Assembly (NCBI RefSeq): GCF_002086285.1
Contig: NZ_MVHU01000002.1
Span: forward strand, 186,001 to 250,000
DNA: 64,000 nt
Direction: 5' to 3'
From: Mycolicibacter kumamotonensis
GTDB lineage: Bacteria > Actinomycetota > Actinomycetes > Mycobacteriales > Mycobacteriaceae
Position 1 is the first letter of the stretch; every line of letters begins with the position of its first letter. Both the position numbers and the translations under genes were made by a program. Below the pieces are notes generated by a model. That model did no database searches. It had not been told where the DNA came from and saw nothing but the letters and a program-made list of their open reading frames with translations. This document shows, one piece after another, positions 35,719-44,638 of this stretch.

Positions 35719-36795
35719 GTGGCAGGAGCTAGCTGGCGACGGTTGCGTCGTCTCGACGAGACGCTGACCGCCCAGCCCAGTTATGCGCTCGTCGGGGTCC
35801 TGCGCATCCCTCATGGGCAGTCCAGTCCCGGCCGCACCGTCTACCGGCGCTCGGCCATCGCGCTGGCGGCCCTGCTGGTGTCCACGATCTTCGTCTACGT
35901 CGACCGGGACGGCTACCAGGACGTGCAGGGTGACCGGCTGACATTCCTGGACTGCCTTTACTACTCGGCCGTGACACTGTCGACCACCGGCTACGGCGAC
36001 ATTACGCCCGTCACCGAGTTCTCCCGCCTGATCAACGTCGCGGTCATCACCCCGCTGCGGATCGCGTTCCTGATCCTCTTGGTCGGAACGACGGTGGAGG
36101 CGTTCACCGAGACTTCCCGGCAGGCATTCCGTATTCAGCGTTGGAGGAGAAGAGTGCGAGACCACACCATCGTCATCGGATACGGCACCAAGGGAAAGAC
36201 CGCGATCGCGGCCATGCTCGGCGACGACGAGACCACCCCGAGCGACATCGTCGTGGTGGACAACGACCGGGCCGTGCTCGAGCGCGCGAAAAGCGCCGGG
36301 CTGGTGACGGTGGACGGCGACGCAACCCGGTCGGACGTGCTGCGGCTGGCCAGCGCCCAGCGTGCGTCGGCGATCGTGGTGGCCACCGGCTCCGATGCCA
36401 CGGCGGCGCTGGTGACCCTCACCGCCCGCGAGATCGCCCCCAACGCCACCATCGTGGCGGCCATCCGGGAAGCCGAGAACCAGCACCTGCTGGAGCAGTC
36501 CGGGGCCAACTCGGTGGTGGTGTCCTCCGAGACCGCCGGGCGGCTGCTCGGCGTCGCCACCACCACGCCCAACGTGGTGGAGATCATCGAGGATCTGCTC
36601 ACCCCCGACGCCGGGTATTCCATCGCCGAGCGGGAGGTGGAGCAGAAAGAGGTCGGCGCATCGGCCAAGCATCTCAGCGAGATCGTGCTCGGCGTGGTCC
36701 GCGACGGGCAGCTGCTGCGGTTGGACGCACCGGAAGTGGATGCGATCGAGGCCGGCGACCGGCTGCTCTACGTCCGAACGGTGGGCAACCAGTGA
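35719..36795 (+). CDS. Potassium channel with RCK/TrkA-N domain (Rv3200c-type)
   Basis: 358-residue two-helix K+ channel. Outer helix ~44-60 (SAIALAALLVSTIFVYV), pore with the selectivity filter TTGYGD (residues 89-94) and inner helix INVAVITPLRIAFLILLVGTTVEAF. Then comes a cytoplasmic RCK domain with an NAD-type Rossmann loop VIGYGTKGK and a TrkA-C-like region. The GTG at 35719 is used. The stop overlaps the nudC start (GTGA), so the two are coupled. Similar to Rv3200c. Confidence 0.94.
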   Translation: MAGASWRRLRRLDETLTAQPSYALVGVLRIPHGQSSPGRTVYRRSAIALAALLVSTIFVYVDRDGYQDVQGDRLTFLDCLYYSAVTLSTTGYGDITPVTEFSRLINVAVITPLRIAFLILLVGTTVEAFTETSRQAFRIQRWRRRVRDHTIVIGYGTKGKTAIAAMLGDDETTPSDIVVVDNDRAVLERAKSAGLVTVDGDATRSDVLRLASAQRASAIVVATGSDATAALVTLTAREIAPNATIVAAIREAENQHLLEQSGANSVVVSSETAGRLLGVATTTPNVVEIIEDLLTPDAGYSIAEREVEQKEVGASAKHLSEIVLGVVRDGQLLRLDAPEVDAIEAGDRLLYVRTVGNQ

Positions 36796-37709
36796 GCTTC
36801 CAGCTGCGCCAGGTGCCCCTGCTGTCGCGGATCGGGGCGGACCGGGCCGATCAGTTGCGCACCGATACCGACGCGGCCGTCGCCGGCTGGCGGGCCGCCG
36901 CGCTGCTGCGGGTCGATCCCCGCAACCAGGTGCTGGTCGCCGATGGCCGGGTGGTGTTGCACGACGCCGGTGAACTAGGTGACGCGCCGCCGCCCGACGC
37001 GGTGTTCCTGGGCCGCCTCGAGGACGGCCGGCACGTCTGGGCGATCCGTGGTGCACTGCAGGCGCCGCCCGACGGCGATGTCTCGGTGCTGGACCTGCGG
37101 GCCATCGGAGACGTCTTCGACGACACCAGCGCACAGCTGGTGTCCTCGGCCATCGCCCTGCTGAATTGGCATGAGAACGCACGGTTTTCCGCCGTCGACG
37201 GCACACCGACCAAACCGGTGCGCGGCGGGTGGGCGCGGGTCAATCCCATCACCGGCGCCGAGGAGTTCCCCCGGATCGATCCGGCGGTGATCTGCCTGGT
37301 GCACGACGGCGCCGACCGGGTGGTGCTGGCCCGCCAGCACAACTGGCCGGTGCGGATGTTCTCGCTGCTGGCCGGGTTCGTCGAGGCCGGCGAGTCGTTC
37401 GAAGCCTGCGTGGTCCGAGAGGTCCACGAGGAGGTCGGCCTGGCGGTGCGCGATGTCAGCTACTTGGGCAGTCAGCCCTGGCCGTTCCCGCGCTCGCTGA
37501 TGGTCGGCTTCCATGCCGTCGCCGACCCGGGCCAGGAGTTCGTGTTCAGTGACGGTGAGATCACCGAGGCCAACTGGTTCACCCGGGATGAGGTGCGGGC
37601 CGCCTTGGCTGCGGGGGCCTGGAACGGCGGCTCCGCGGACGCCAAACTGCTGCTGCCCGGGTCGATCTCGATCGCCCGGACGATCATCGAGTCCTGGGCC
37701 GCGCTTTAG
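36792..37709 (+). CDS. nudC: NAD(H) pyrophosphohydrolase NudC
   Basis: 305-residue Nudix hydrolase cleaving NAD(H) and possibly NAD-capped RNA. The Nudix box begins near Gly195: GFVEAGESFEACVVREVHEEVGL. The NudC-specific SQPWPFPRSLMVGF follows. The zinc-ribbon cysteines of E. coli NudC are absent in the corresponding stretch (ARFSAVDGTPTKPVRGGWARVNP). Start is the GTG at 36792. In M. tuberculosis, Rv3199c has been linked to isoniazid-NAD adduct breakdown. It is followed by a strong inverted repeat. Confidence 0.95.
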   Translation: MSFQLRQVPLLSRIGADRADQLRTDTDAAVAGWRAAALLRVDPRNQVLVADGRVVLHDAGELGDAPPPDAVFLGRLEDGRHVWAIRGALQAPPDGDVSVLDLRAIGDVFDDTSAQLVSSAIALLNWHENARFSAVDGTPTKPVRGGWARVNPITGAEEFPRIDPAVICLVHDGADRVVLARQHNWPVRMFSLLAGFVEAGESFEACVVREVHEEVGLAVRDVSYLGSQPWPFPRSLMVGFHAVADPGQEFVFSDGEITEANWFTRDEVRAALAAGAWNGGSADAKLLLPGSISIARTIIESWAAL

Positions 37710-37714
37710 TGGCC

Positions 37715-37770
37715 GAGCAGACGCAGAATCGCACTATTCGGACAAAAACCATGCGATTCTGCGTCTGCTC
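37715..37770. terminator. Perfect 19-bp inverted repeat between convergent nudC and mrx1
   Basis: GAGCAGACGCAGAATCGCA at 37715-37733 and its exact complement TGCGATTCTGCGTCTGCTC at 37752-37770, loop 18 nt. It starts 6 bp after the nudC stop and ends 25 bp before the mrx1 stop, so it is well placed to terminate both. Similar sequences seem to recur in mycobacterial intergenic regions (from memory, not checked). Confidence 0.75.
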
Positions 37771-37795
37771 GCGCAACTAAGGCTCGCGCAATGAA

Positions 37796-38056
37796 TCAGC
37801 TGCTGAGCCGGTCCAGCTTCGCCTTGACCTCACGCCCGGTCGGGTTCGTCATCGTCGAACCGTCGGCGAAGCGCAGCGTCGGCACCGTGCGGTTGCCGCC
37901 GTTGGCCTCCTCGACGAACTTGGCGGCGGTGGGATCCTGCTCGATGTCGATCTCGTCGTAGCCGATCTCGAACTTCTCCAGGGCCTTCTTGAGCTGGCGG
38001 CAGTAACCGCACCATTGCGTGGTGTACATGATGAGCGGCGGATCGCTAACAGTCAT
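37796..38056 (-). CDS. mrx1: Mycoredoxin Mrx1 (glutaredoxin-like)
   Basis: 86-residue glutaredoxin-fold protein that reduces mycothiol mixed disulfides. Active site CGYC at residues 16-19 ([16 protein letters not shown]), with the cis-Pro region [14 protein letters not shown] and a terminal helix. The ATG at 38056 gives the family length; upstream sequence is the promoter shared with uvrD2. Corresponds to Rv3198A. Its presence next to nudC groups redox functions. Confidence 0.95.
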   Translation of the reverse strand: MTVSDPPLIMYTTQWCGYCRQLKKALEKFEIGYDEIDIEQDPTAAKFVEEANGGNRTVPTLRFADGSTMTNPTGREVKAKLDRLSS

Positions 38057-38123
38057 AGTGCTCAACGCTAGTCGTTGTGAATCCCGGGCCGCTCGCGGCC
38101 GGGCGTCGGAGGTCCCTGTCAAG

Positions 38124-40229
38124 ATGGACGCCATGGATGCGCTCATCGCCGGCTTGGACGACGAGCAGCGCGCCGCGGTGCTGGCGCCAAGGGGGCCGGT
38201 GTGCGTGCTGGCCGGTGCCGGGACCGGCAAAACTCGCACCATCACCCACCGGATCGCCCAACTGGTTGCGGCCGGTCACGTCGCGCCCGGGCAGGTGCTG
38301 GCGGTGACGTTCACCCAGCGTGCCGCCGGTGAGATGCGCTCGCGGCTGCGCGCCCTGGGCTCGGCCGCCGGCAACCCGGCCGGCGTCGGCGCGGTTCAGG
38401 CATTGACGTTTCACGCCGCCGCGCGGCGGCAGCTGCGCTACTTCTGGCCGCGGGTGGTCGGCGACACCGCCTGGGAATTGCTGGACCGCAAGTTCGGGGT
38501 GGTCGCCCGGGCCGCCGGCCATGCCGGGCTGCGCCTGAGCAACGACGATGTCCGCGACGTCGCCGGTGAGATCGAATGGGCCAAGGCGTCGCTGATCGGG
38601 CCGGAGCAGTATCCGGAGGCGGTGGCGGCCGCCGGCCGGGACACCCCGGTCGACGCCGCCAAGCTCGCCGAGATCTATGCCGGCTACGAGGCGCTGAAGG
38701 CCCGCGGCGAGGTGGCGATGCTCGACTTCGACGACCTGCTGCTGCACACCGCCGCCGCCATCGAGAACGACGCGGCGGTGGCAGCCGAATTCCGGGACCG
38801 CTACCGCTGCTTCGTCGTCGATGAATACCAAGACGTCACCCCGCTGCAGCAGCGGGTGCTGTCGGCCTGGCTGGGTCAGCGCGACGATCTGACCGTCGTC
38901 GGTGACGCCAACCAGACCATCTACTCGTTCACCGGCGCCTCCCCGCGCTACCTGCTCGACTTCACCCGCCGGTTCCCCGACGCCGCCCTGGTGCGCCTCG
39001 AACGCGACTATCGGTCCACTCCCGAGGTGGTGTCGCTGGCCAACCGGGTGATCGCCGCGGCCCGCGGCCGGGTGGCCGGCAGCAAGCTCAAGCTGGTCGG
39101 TCAGCGCGAATCCGGTCCGGCGCCGAGCTTTCGGGAGTATCCCGACGAGGTCGCCGAGGCCACCGCGGTGGCCAAGGCGATCGCCCGGCTGATCGAGGGC
39201 GGCACCGCGCCGGCCGAGATCGCCGTGCTCTACCGGATCAACGCCCAGTCGGAGGTGTACGAAGAGGCGCTCACCGAAGCCGGCATCGCCTACCAGGTCC
39301 GCGGGGGAGAGGGATTCTTCACCCGCCAGGAGATCCGGCAGTCACTGGTGGCGTTGCAGCGAGTCGCCCAGCGCGGCGACGACGGCGGGTCGCCGCTGCC
39401 GGAGCTGGTCCGCGGCGTGCTCGAACCGCTGGGGCTGACGGCCGAACCCCCGAGCGGGGCCAAGGCGCGGGAACGCTGGGAGGCCCTCGGTGCGCTGGCC
39501 GAACTCGTCGACGACGAAGTCGCGCAGCGCCCCGACCTGGACCTTCCCGGCCTGCTGACCGAACTGCGGATGCGCGCGGACTCCCGCCACCCGCCCACGG
39601 TGCAGGGTGTCACGCTGGCATCGCTGCATGCCGCCAAGGGGCTGGAGTGGGATGCGGTGTTTTTGGTGGGCCTGGCCGACGGCACCCTGCCCATCTCGCA
39701 CGCCCTGGCGCACGGCGCCGACAGCGAAGCCGTCGAAGAAGAACGCCGGCTGCTCTACGTCGGCGTCACCCGCGCCCGGGTGCACCTGGCGTTGAGCTGG
39801 GCATTGGCCCGCGCCCCCGGCGGGCGGGCAGGCCGCAAGCCGTCACGGTTCTTGAACGGTATCGACGGCGCGGTGACGCAGTCCGCGTCGCAGACCTCCG
39901 CCCGGCGCCGCTCCCGCGGTGGTCCGAAGCACTGCCGGGTGTGCAACAAGGCGCTGAGCACACCGGCCGCCATCATGCTGAGCCGGTGTGAGACGTGTGC
40001 GGTCGACGTCGACACCGAGCTGCTGGTCGCGCTCAAAGACTGGCGGCTGCGCACCGCGACCGAGCTGAAAGTGCCCGCCTACATCGTCTTTTCGGACAAC
40101 ACGCTCACCGCGATCGCCGAGATGCTGCCCGCCGATGAGGCCGCCCTGGTCGCCATCCCGGGCATCGGCGCGCGCAAGCTGGAACAGTTCGGTCCCGACG
40201 TGCTCGAGCTGGTCCGCAACCGGGGGTGA
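38124..40229 (+). CDS. uvrD2: DNA helicase UvrD2 with HRDC domain
   Basis: 701-residue SF1A 3'-5' helicase, essential in M. tuberculosis. Motor motifs: [93 protein letters not shown] and [13 protein letters not shown] four-Cys linker (CRVCNKAL ... CETC) and a C-terminal HRDC domain ([26 protein letters not shown] ... [13 protein letters not shown]) follow. GGAGG at 38110-38114 favours the ATG at 38124. Corresponds to Rv3198c. Confidence 0.96.
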   Translation: MDAMDALIAGLDDEQRAAVLAPRGPVCVLAGAGTGKTRTITHRIAQLVAAGHVAPGQVLAVTFTQRAAGEMRSRLRALGSAAGNPAGVGAVQALTFHAAARRQLRYFWPRVVGDTAWELLDRKFGVVARAAGHAGLRLSNDDVRDVAGEIEWAKASLIGPEQYPEAVAAAGRDTPVDAAKLAEIYAGYEALKARGEVAMLDFDDLLLHTAAAIENDAAVAAEFRDRYRCFVVDEYQDVTPLQQRVLSAWLGQRDDLTVVGDANQTIYSFTGASPRYLLDFTRRFPDAALVRLERDYRSTPEVVSLANRVIAAARGRVAGSKLKLVGQRESGPAPSFREYPDEVAEATAVAKAIARLIEGGTAPAEIAVLYRINAQSEVYEEALTEAGIAYQVRGGEGFFTRQEIRQSLVALQRVAQRGDDGGSPLPELVRGVLEPLGLTAEPPSGAKARERWEALGALAELVDDEVAQRPDLDLPGLLTELRMRADSRHPPTVQGVTLASLHAAKGLEWDAVFLVGLADGTLPISHALAHGADSEAVEEERRLLYVGVTRARVHLALSWALARAPGGRAGRKPSRFLNGIDGAVTQSASQTSARRRSRGGPKHCRVCNKALSTPAAIMLSRCETCAVDVDTELLVALKDWRLRTATELKVPAYIVFSDNTLTAIAEMLPADEAALVAIPGIGARKLEQFGPDVLELVRNRG

Positions 40230-40250
40230 CCCTCGTGACAGTTAATTCGG

Positions 40251-40280
40251 TTGTGAGTCCCGGCGCCGACCGGCTAACCT
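40251..40280 (+). promoter_or_regulatory. whiB7 promoter
   Basis: -35 TTGTGA (40251-40256) and -10 TAACCT (40275-40280), 18-bp spacer. An AT-rich stretch (TTAATT, 40242-40247) sits just upstream of the -35, as required for WhiB7-dependent activation of its own promoter. The predicted transcript start (~40287) almost coincides with the leader ORF start. Confidence 0.6.
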
Positions 40281-40288
40281 CGGACATC

Positions 40289-40405
40289 ATGACCACGATC
40301 AGCGGCTTGCGAGTACGTCCGGCCGGCGCGCGCCATGCCGCTGCCGAGGCGGCGGCACGTCATGCCGCCGCCGTCGACGCGTCCGTGCATCGGGGTTCGC
40401 CCTAA
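40289..40405 (+). CDS. whiB7 leader ORF (uORF), 38 residues
   Basis: Starts MTTISGLRVRPAG and is Ala/Arg/His-rich (RHAAAEAAARHAAAVDASVH). Its TAA lies 22 bp before the attenuator hairpin. whiB7 leaders in mycobacteria carry such an ORF: slowed translation under ribosome-targeting antibiotics is thought to prevent hairpin formation and let transcription reach whiB7. With the predicted start point at ~40287 it may be translated leaderless. The peptide itself probably has no function. Confidence 0.75.
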   Translation: MTTISGLRVRPAGARHAAAEAAARHAAAVDASVHRGSP

Positions 40406-40427
40406 CCGCCAGCCCCAGCCGCCCGAA

Positions 40428-40465
40428 GGCCACGGACCCGACCAGGATCCGTGGCCATTGTTTTT
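40428..40465 (+). terminator. Intrinsic attenuator upstream of whiB7
   Basis: 9-bp stem GGCCACGGA (40428-40436) and TCCGTGGCC (40448-40456), 11-nt loop, followed by TTGTTTTT (40458-40465). A genuine T-tract terminator is rare in this GC-rich genome, and its place between leader ORF and whiB7 marks it as an attenuator. Confidence 0.85.
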
Positions 40466-40524
40466 CCCCGGCAATTCGCCGCCCGGCCCGGATCACCCCA
40501 GACCGGAAAGCAGGTGATCAGCCG

Positions 40525-40791
40525 ATGTCCACCACCGAAGTGCGCACCCGAAGACTCCCCGAGTTGCCGTGCAATCGCGACCCCGACCTGTGGTTCGCCG
40601 ACGACCCGACCGACCTGGAGCGGGCCAAGGCCTTGTGCGGCCACTGTCCGATCCGCCGGGAGTGTCTGGCGCTGGCGCTGCAGCGCGCCGAGCCCTGGGG
40701 GGTGTGGGGCGGGGAGATCCTCGACCGCGGCGCCGTCATCGGCCGCAAGCGGCCCCGCGGCCGGCCCCGCAAGGAGCCGGTGGCCGCGTGA
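40525..40791 (+). CDS. whiB7: WhiB7, antibiotic-resistance regulator
   Basis: 88-residue WhiB-family activator of intrinsic antibiotic resistance genes. Cluster ligands Cys16, Cys38, Cys41 and Cys47, sigma-contacting WGVWGG, and a C-terminal AT-hook (RGRPRKEP) that distinguishes WhiB7 from other WhiB proteins. It is controlled by the leader ORF and attenuator upstream. Convergent with the ABC1 kinase gene, 13 bp between stop codons. Confidence 0.97.
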   Translation: MSTTEVRTRRLPELPCNRDPDLWFADDPTDLERAKALCGHCPIRRECLALALQRAEPWGVWGGEILDRGAVIGRKRPRGRPRKEPVAA

Positions 40792-40804
40792 GCGGCCGGC
40801 GCGG

Positions 40805-42160
40805 TCAGGCCGAGGGCCCGACCGCTTCGACGTCAGGATCTGTGAACCCCGGCACCAATTCCTCGGAGAGCCGCTTGACCGGCACGTGGGCGTCGAGCTG
40901 ACACATGATCGCCGTGGTCGAGGCGAGCACCCGCATCGGCATCGCCAGCTTCGGCGGCAGGTCCAGCTGACGGGCGGTCTTGAGTTGCTCGACGGGGCGC
41001 TCCAGCTGCTTGCCGGCCATCCTCATCAGCCATCTGCGGCTGTAGTGGAACGTCTCGACCTCCACCGGCTCGACGTACTGGCGCAGCATCTCGTCGATCT
41101 CGCGGACCGAGACGTCCTGGCCCTTCTGGATGAAGCCGCCCTTGCGCATCGTCGCGATGACCTGGTCGTAGTCCTTGTCTCGGGCGTACCGCACGGCGGC
41201 GCCCAGCTCCGGGGGGAAGCCGCCGGGCATCGGAGCCACCGCACCGAAGTCGATGACGCCCATCCGGCCGTCCGGCAGCAGCATGAAGTTACCCGGGTGG
41301 GCGTCGCCGTGGATCAGCTCCAGCCGGCGCGCCGCGTCCCAGGTGAATTCGGCCAGCCGGGTACCCATCAGGTCCCGCTGCTCGACGGTGCCGTTGCGGA
41401 TGATCTCGGCCATGCCGACACCGTCGATCCACTCCTGGATCACCGTCTTGGGTGCGCTGGCCACCACGTTGGGGATCAGGAAGTGCGGGTGGCCCGCATA
41501 GGCCTTGGCGAAGATGCGCTGGTTGTCGGCCTCCAGCCGGTAGTCCAGCTCCATCTCGGTGCGCTCGATCAGCTCATCGACGACACCCTGGACGTCGACC
41601 CCGGGCGCCAGCTGCTTGAACACGCCGGTCAACCGCCGAATGGTCTTCAGGTCGGCGCGCAGCGCCGCATCGGCGCCGGGGTACTGGATCTTGACCGCCA
41701 CCGGACGGCCGTCGCCCCACACCGCCTTGTGCACCTGGCCGATGCTGGCCGAGGCGATCGGGGTGTCGTCGAACGAGGAGAACCGTTCCCGCCACTTGGT
41801 GCCCAGCTGGGCATCGAGGACCCGATGCACCTTGTCCGCGGGCAGCGGCGGGGCGTCCTTCTGCAGTTTGGTCAGCGCCTCCCGGTAGGGCTCGCCGAAC
41901 TCCTCGGGGATGGCCGCCTCCATCACCGACAGTGCCTGACCGACCTTCATGGCGCCGCCCTTGAGCTCACCCAGGACGGTGAACAGCTGGTTGGCCGCCT
42001 TCTCCATCAGCTCGGCGGTGACCTCGTCCTTGGACTTGCCGGTCAGCCGCTTCCCGAGACCGAGGGCGGCCCGCCCGGCGAAGCCGACGGGCAGGCTGGC
42101 CAGCTTCGCATTGCGCGCCGCGCTCCCGCGCTTGATTTCTGACACCTGTCCATCATCCAT
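40805..42160 (-). CDS. ABC1/UbiB-family atypical kinase (Rv3197-type)
   Basis: Atypical protein-kinase-like ATPase of the ADCK/UbiB family, 451 residues. Family signatures: the KxGQ motif (GGAMKVGQALS), ASIGQVHKAVWGDGRPVAVKIQYPG with the ATP Lys, LDYRLEADNQR, and IHGDAHPGNFMLLPDGRMGVIDFGA (catalytic loop and DFG). The alanine-rich loop typical of the family is not obvious. The start may be ATG 42160 or GTG 42145; the latter aligns with Rv3197. It lies 53 bp downstream of the cyclodehydratase-like gene on the same strand. Substrate unknown. Confidence 0.93.
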   Translation of the reverse strand: MDDGQVSEIKRGSAARNAKLASLPVGFAGRAALGLGKRLTGKSKDEVTAELMEKAANQLFTVLGELKGGAMKVGQALSVMEAAIPEEFGEPYREALTKLQKDAPPLPADKVHRVLDAQLGTKWRERFSSFDDTPIASASIGQVHKAVWGDGRPVAVKIQYPGADAALRADLKTIRRLTGVFKQLAPGVDVQGVVDELIERTEMELDYRLEADNQRIFAKAYAGHPHFLIPNVVASAPKTVIQEWIDGVGMAEIIRNGTVEQRDLMGTRLAEFTWDAARRLELIHGDAHPGNFMLLPDGRMGVIDFGAVAPMPGGFPPELGAAVRYARDKDYDQVIATMRKGGFIQKGQDVSVREIDEMLRQYVEPVEVETFHYSRRWLMRMAGKQLERPVEQLKTARQLDLPPKLAMPMRVLASTTAIMCQLDAHVPVKRLSEELVPGFTDPDVEAVGPSA

Positions 42161-42213
42161 GACGGCGTTGTGTCGCCGGTCACCGCGTGCGGGATTGCCG
42201 GTGGGGTGCGACG

Positions 42214-43083
42214 TCAGCAATCGCAGAGCGGGTGACGCGTCCAGCGCCGCGTCAGGACCGCGCCGGTGGCCAGATCCAATTCCAGGGTGGCGTTGAGCGT
42301 CGGCGGGGGAGCCAGGACCCGGTCGGCGGCTATCCCGCGCACCGCCGCGATCACCTTTTCGACCTGGCTCAGGGCCAGCGCCACCGTCGCCAGCACCGTC
42401 GCGCGGTCGGTGTGAGCGACAGTGTCACGCAACTGGGCGGCCACCGCCGGCCAGGAGGCGTCCCGGTCGCGGCGGTGCAGGTCGGCGCAGCCCAGGCAGC
42501 TGGTCCTGCCGGGAAGCACCAGCGGGCCGACCACGCCGGTGCCGTCGCGCACTCGCACCGGCAGGTGCGGCACCCGCTCGGCGTGCAATTCGCGCACCAG
42601 CCGCGGGTCGGCTACCAGATAGTCCGTCAGCACCACCAGATCCGTGCCGGCGGTGCTCACTTCGGCGTGCCGGTGGCTGCTGTGCCGGACTACGGCGCCC
42701 GAGCAGCGCAGCGACTCGACCAGCAGGTCCGACAGCGGCCCGCGGCCGTGCACCCGCAGCGACACCGCGTGGCGCGGCCGGCGTGGGCCGCCGGCGCGGA
42801 CGACGACGCGCGCGTCGAGCAGCTCGGCCAGCAGGTCGTCCAGCTCTGCGCTGTCGACCGGGCCGTGCCGGGCGGCCTCGATCCGTAGCTCGGCGGCCGT
42901 GGTCGGGGACTGCATCGCGCGCAGCACGGCTGCCAGGCCGGTAGTGGTCAGGCCGCGTGGCGGCTGAACCAGGACGGCCCGTCGAGGGTCCCACCCGACC
43001 TGCACCGCCCCGTCCGGGCGCAGCAGCACCGGGCGTACCGGGTCCAGCGTGTAGGCGGGCCCCTCGGAATCAACCCTGCTCAC
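42214..43083 (-). CDS. Cyclodehydratase/ThiF-like domain protein (Rv3196-type)
   Basis: 289 residues. The N-terminal part (VLLRPDGAVQVGWDPRRAVLVQPPRGL) and the middle domain resemble the leader-peptide-binding and E1-like region of azole-forming (TOMM) cyclodehydratases. PLVLPGRTSCLGCADLHRRDRDASWP is a characteristic segment. CLGC and the terminal CDC could bind zinc together. There is no YcaO enzyme or precursor peptide gene nearby, so the role is unclear. Start is the GTG at 43083. Probably co-transcribed with the genes on either side. Similar in position to Rv3196. Confidence 0.78.
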   Translation of the reverse strand: MSRVDSEGPAYTLDPVRPVLLRPDGAVQVGWDPRRAVLVQPPRGLTTTGLAAVLRAMQSPTTAAELRIEAARHGPVDSAELDDLLAELLDARVVVRAGGPRRPRHAVSLRVHGRGPLSDLLVESLRCSGAVVRHSSHRHAEVSTAGTDLVVLTDYLVADPRLVRELHAERVPHLPVRVRDGTGVVGPLVLPGRTSCLGCADLHRRDRDASWPAVAAQLRDTVAHTDRATVLATVALALSQVEKVIAAVRGIAADRVLAPPPTLNATLELDLATGAVLTRRWTRHPLCDC

Positions 43084-43171
43084 GGGCCGACCCTGTCATG
43101 TCCTACGGTGCCGGCGCCGCCCGTCATCCACAGGGGTCGAAAGGCCGGGAAGGCCTGACAACCCGGCGCCG

Positions 43172-44539
43172 CTACTCCTCGCCGGTGTCGCCGGTCTCGT
43201 CGGTCTCGCGCTGAAACTCGGCGATCGCCTGGTCGATCGCGGAATCGATACCGCTGGTGTCACCGCCGAGCATCCGGTCGATGAAGGCGGCCGGGTCATC
43301 GAGGTCGGCGGCCTCGGGCAGCAGGTCGGGGTGCTGCCACACCTTGTCGCGGGCATCGACCCCGACCGCCGTGGTCAGCCGCTCCCACAGCACCGCTGCC
43401 TCGGCCAGCTTGCGGGGGCGCAGCTCCAGGCCGACCAGGGTGGCGAAGGTCTGCTCGGCCGGGCCACCGGTGGCCCGGCGGCGACGCAGGGTCTCCGACA
43501 GTGCGGCGGTGCCCGGGATCCGATCGCCCAGCGCCGCGGTCACCACCGTGCGCACCCAGCCCTCGATCAGCGCCAGCATGGTCTCCAACCGCTCCAGGGC
43601 GGCCAGTTGTTCGGGAGTCGACTTGGGCTCGAACACCCCCTGATTGAGCAGGTCGGCCATGGCCGAGGGGTCGCCCATCGACATCGGGTCGAAACCCTGC
43701 GCCAGCTCCTCGATGCCACGGATGTCGATCTTCATGCCCCGGGCGTAGGCCTCGACGGTGCTCAACAATTGGTTGGCCAGCCACGGCACGTGGGAGAACA
43801 GCCGGTGATGCGCGGCCTCACGGGCGGCTAGGAAGGTGACGATCTCGCTGCGCGGCTGCTCTAGGCCGCCGGCCAATTCCTCGATCGCACCGGGCAGCAG
43901 CGCGGCAATCCCCTTGGGGCCCAAAGGCAACCCGATGTCAGTCGAGGTCAGTACCTCCCCGGACAATCGGCCCAGCGCCTGGCCCAGCTGCGATCCGAAC
44001 GCCAGCCCGCCCATCTGCGACATCACCGACATCAGCGGACCGGCCATGCTCTTGGCCTCCTCCGGCAGCGCCGAGGCCCACACCGACGACACCTGCGCGG
44101 CCATCGGGTCGCACAGCCGCTGCCAGGTGGCCATGGTGTGTTCCACCCAGTCCACCGGGGTCCAGGCCACCGCGCTGGTGGTGCCCGCCGGCAATGAGGT
44201 CACTCCGTCGAGCCACGTCTCGGCCAGATGCACCGCATCGCCGATGGCGGTGTTGGTCGCGGCGGTGACCGGTGGCACCGAACCGATCGACTTCGCCGCG
44301 ACTTGGCGGGCCAGGTCGTAATTGACCGGCCCGGCCGGCCGGCCGCCGGCGGCCACGGTGCCGGCACCGCTGAACATCTGGCCGAGTTGAGTGAAGATCT
44401 GGCCCAGATCGGCGATGTTGAAAGCGGCACCCACGCCGAACGGATCGCTCGGCCCGGAGCCCGAACCAGGATCGCGCCCCCCGGGCCGCTCGCGGTCGGG
44501 GTCGTCCCCGGAAGAGAAACCGAAGGGCAGATCAGCCAT
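43172..44539 (-). CDS. Zinc-dependent metalloprotease-like protein (DUF2342/zincin family)
   Basis: 455 residues starting MADLPFGFSSGDDP with a Gly/Asp/Pro-rich N-terminus. The helical core has NYDLARQVAAKSIG, the zincin-like REAAHHRLFSHVPWLANQLLSTVEAYA (His-rich position of the metal site) and a C-terminal LWERLTTAVGVDARDKVWQHPDLLPEAADLDDP. This combination identifies the actinobacterial zincin_2/F420-associated family containing Rv3195. Substrate unknown. The frame stays open upstream, but the ATG at 44539 gives the conserved start. Divergent from the PDZ protease gene. Confidence 0.88.
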   Translation of the reverse strand: MADLPFGFSSGDDPDRERPGGRDPGSGSGPSDPFGVGAAFNIADLGQIFTQLGQMFSGAGTVAAGGRPAGPVNYDLARQVAAKSIGSVPPVTAATNTAIGDAVHLAETWLDGVTSLPAGTTSAVAWTPVDWVEHTMATWQRLCDPMAAQVSSVWASALPEEAKSMAGPLMSVMSQMGGLAFGSQLGQALGRLSGEVLTSTDIGLPLGPKGIAALLPGAIEELAGGLEQPRSEIVTFLAAREAAHHRLFSHVPWLANQLLSTVEAYARGMKIDIRGIEELAQGFDPMSMGDPSAMADLLNQGVFEPKSTPEQLAALERLETMLALIEGWVRTVVTAALGDRIPGTAALSETLRRRRATGGPAEQTFATLVGLELRPRKLAEAAVLWERLTTAVGVDARDKVWQHPDLLPEAADLDDPAAFIDRMLGGDTSGIDSAIDQAIAEFQRETDETGDTGEE

Positions 44540-44638
44540 AGACACAACCGTACCCACCGGCATCCGGCGATGTGCGATGCGCGGTCGCTCCGGCCCGGAG
44601 CGGACGGGCCCGGGCCGCGGCCGTTTACCATACCCGGG

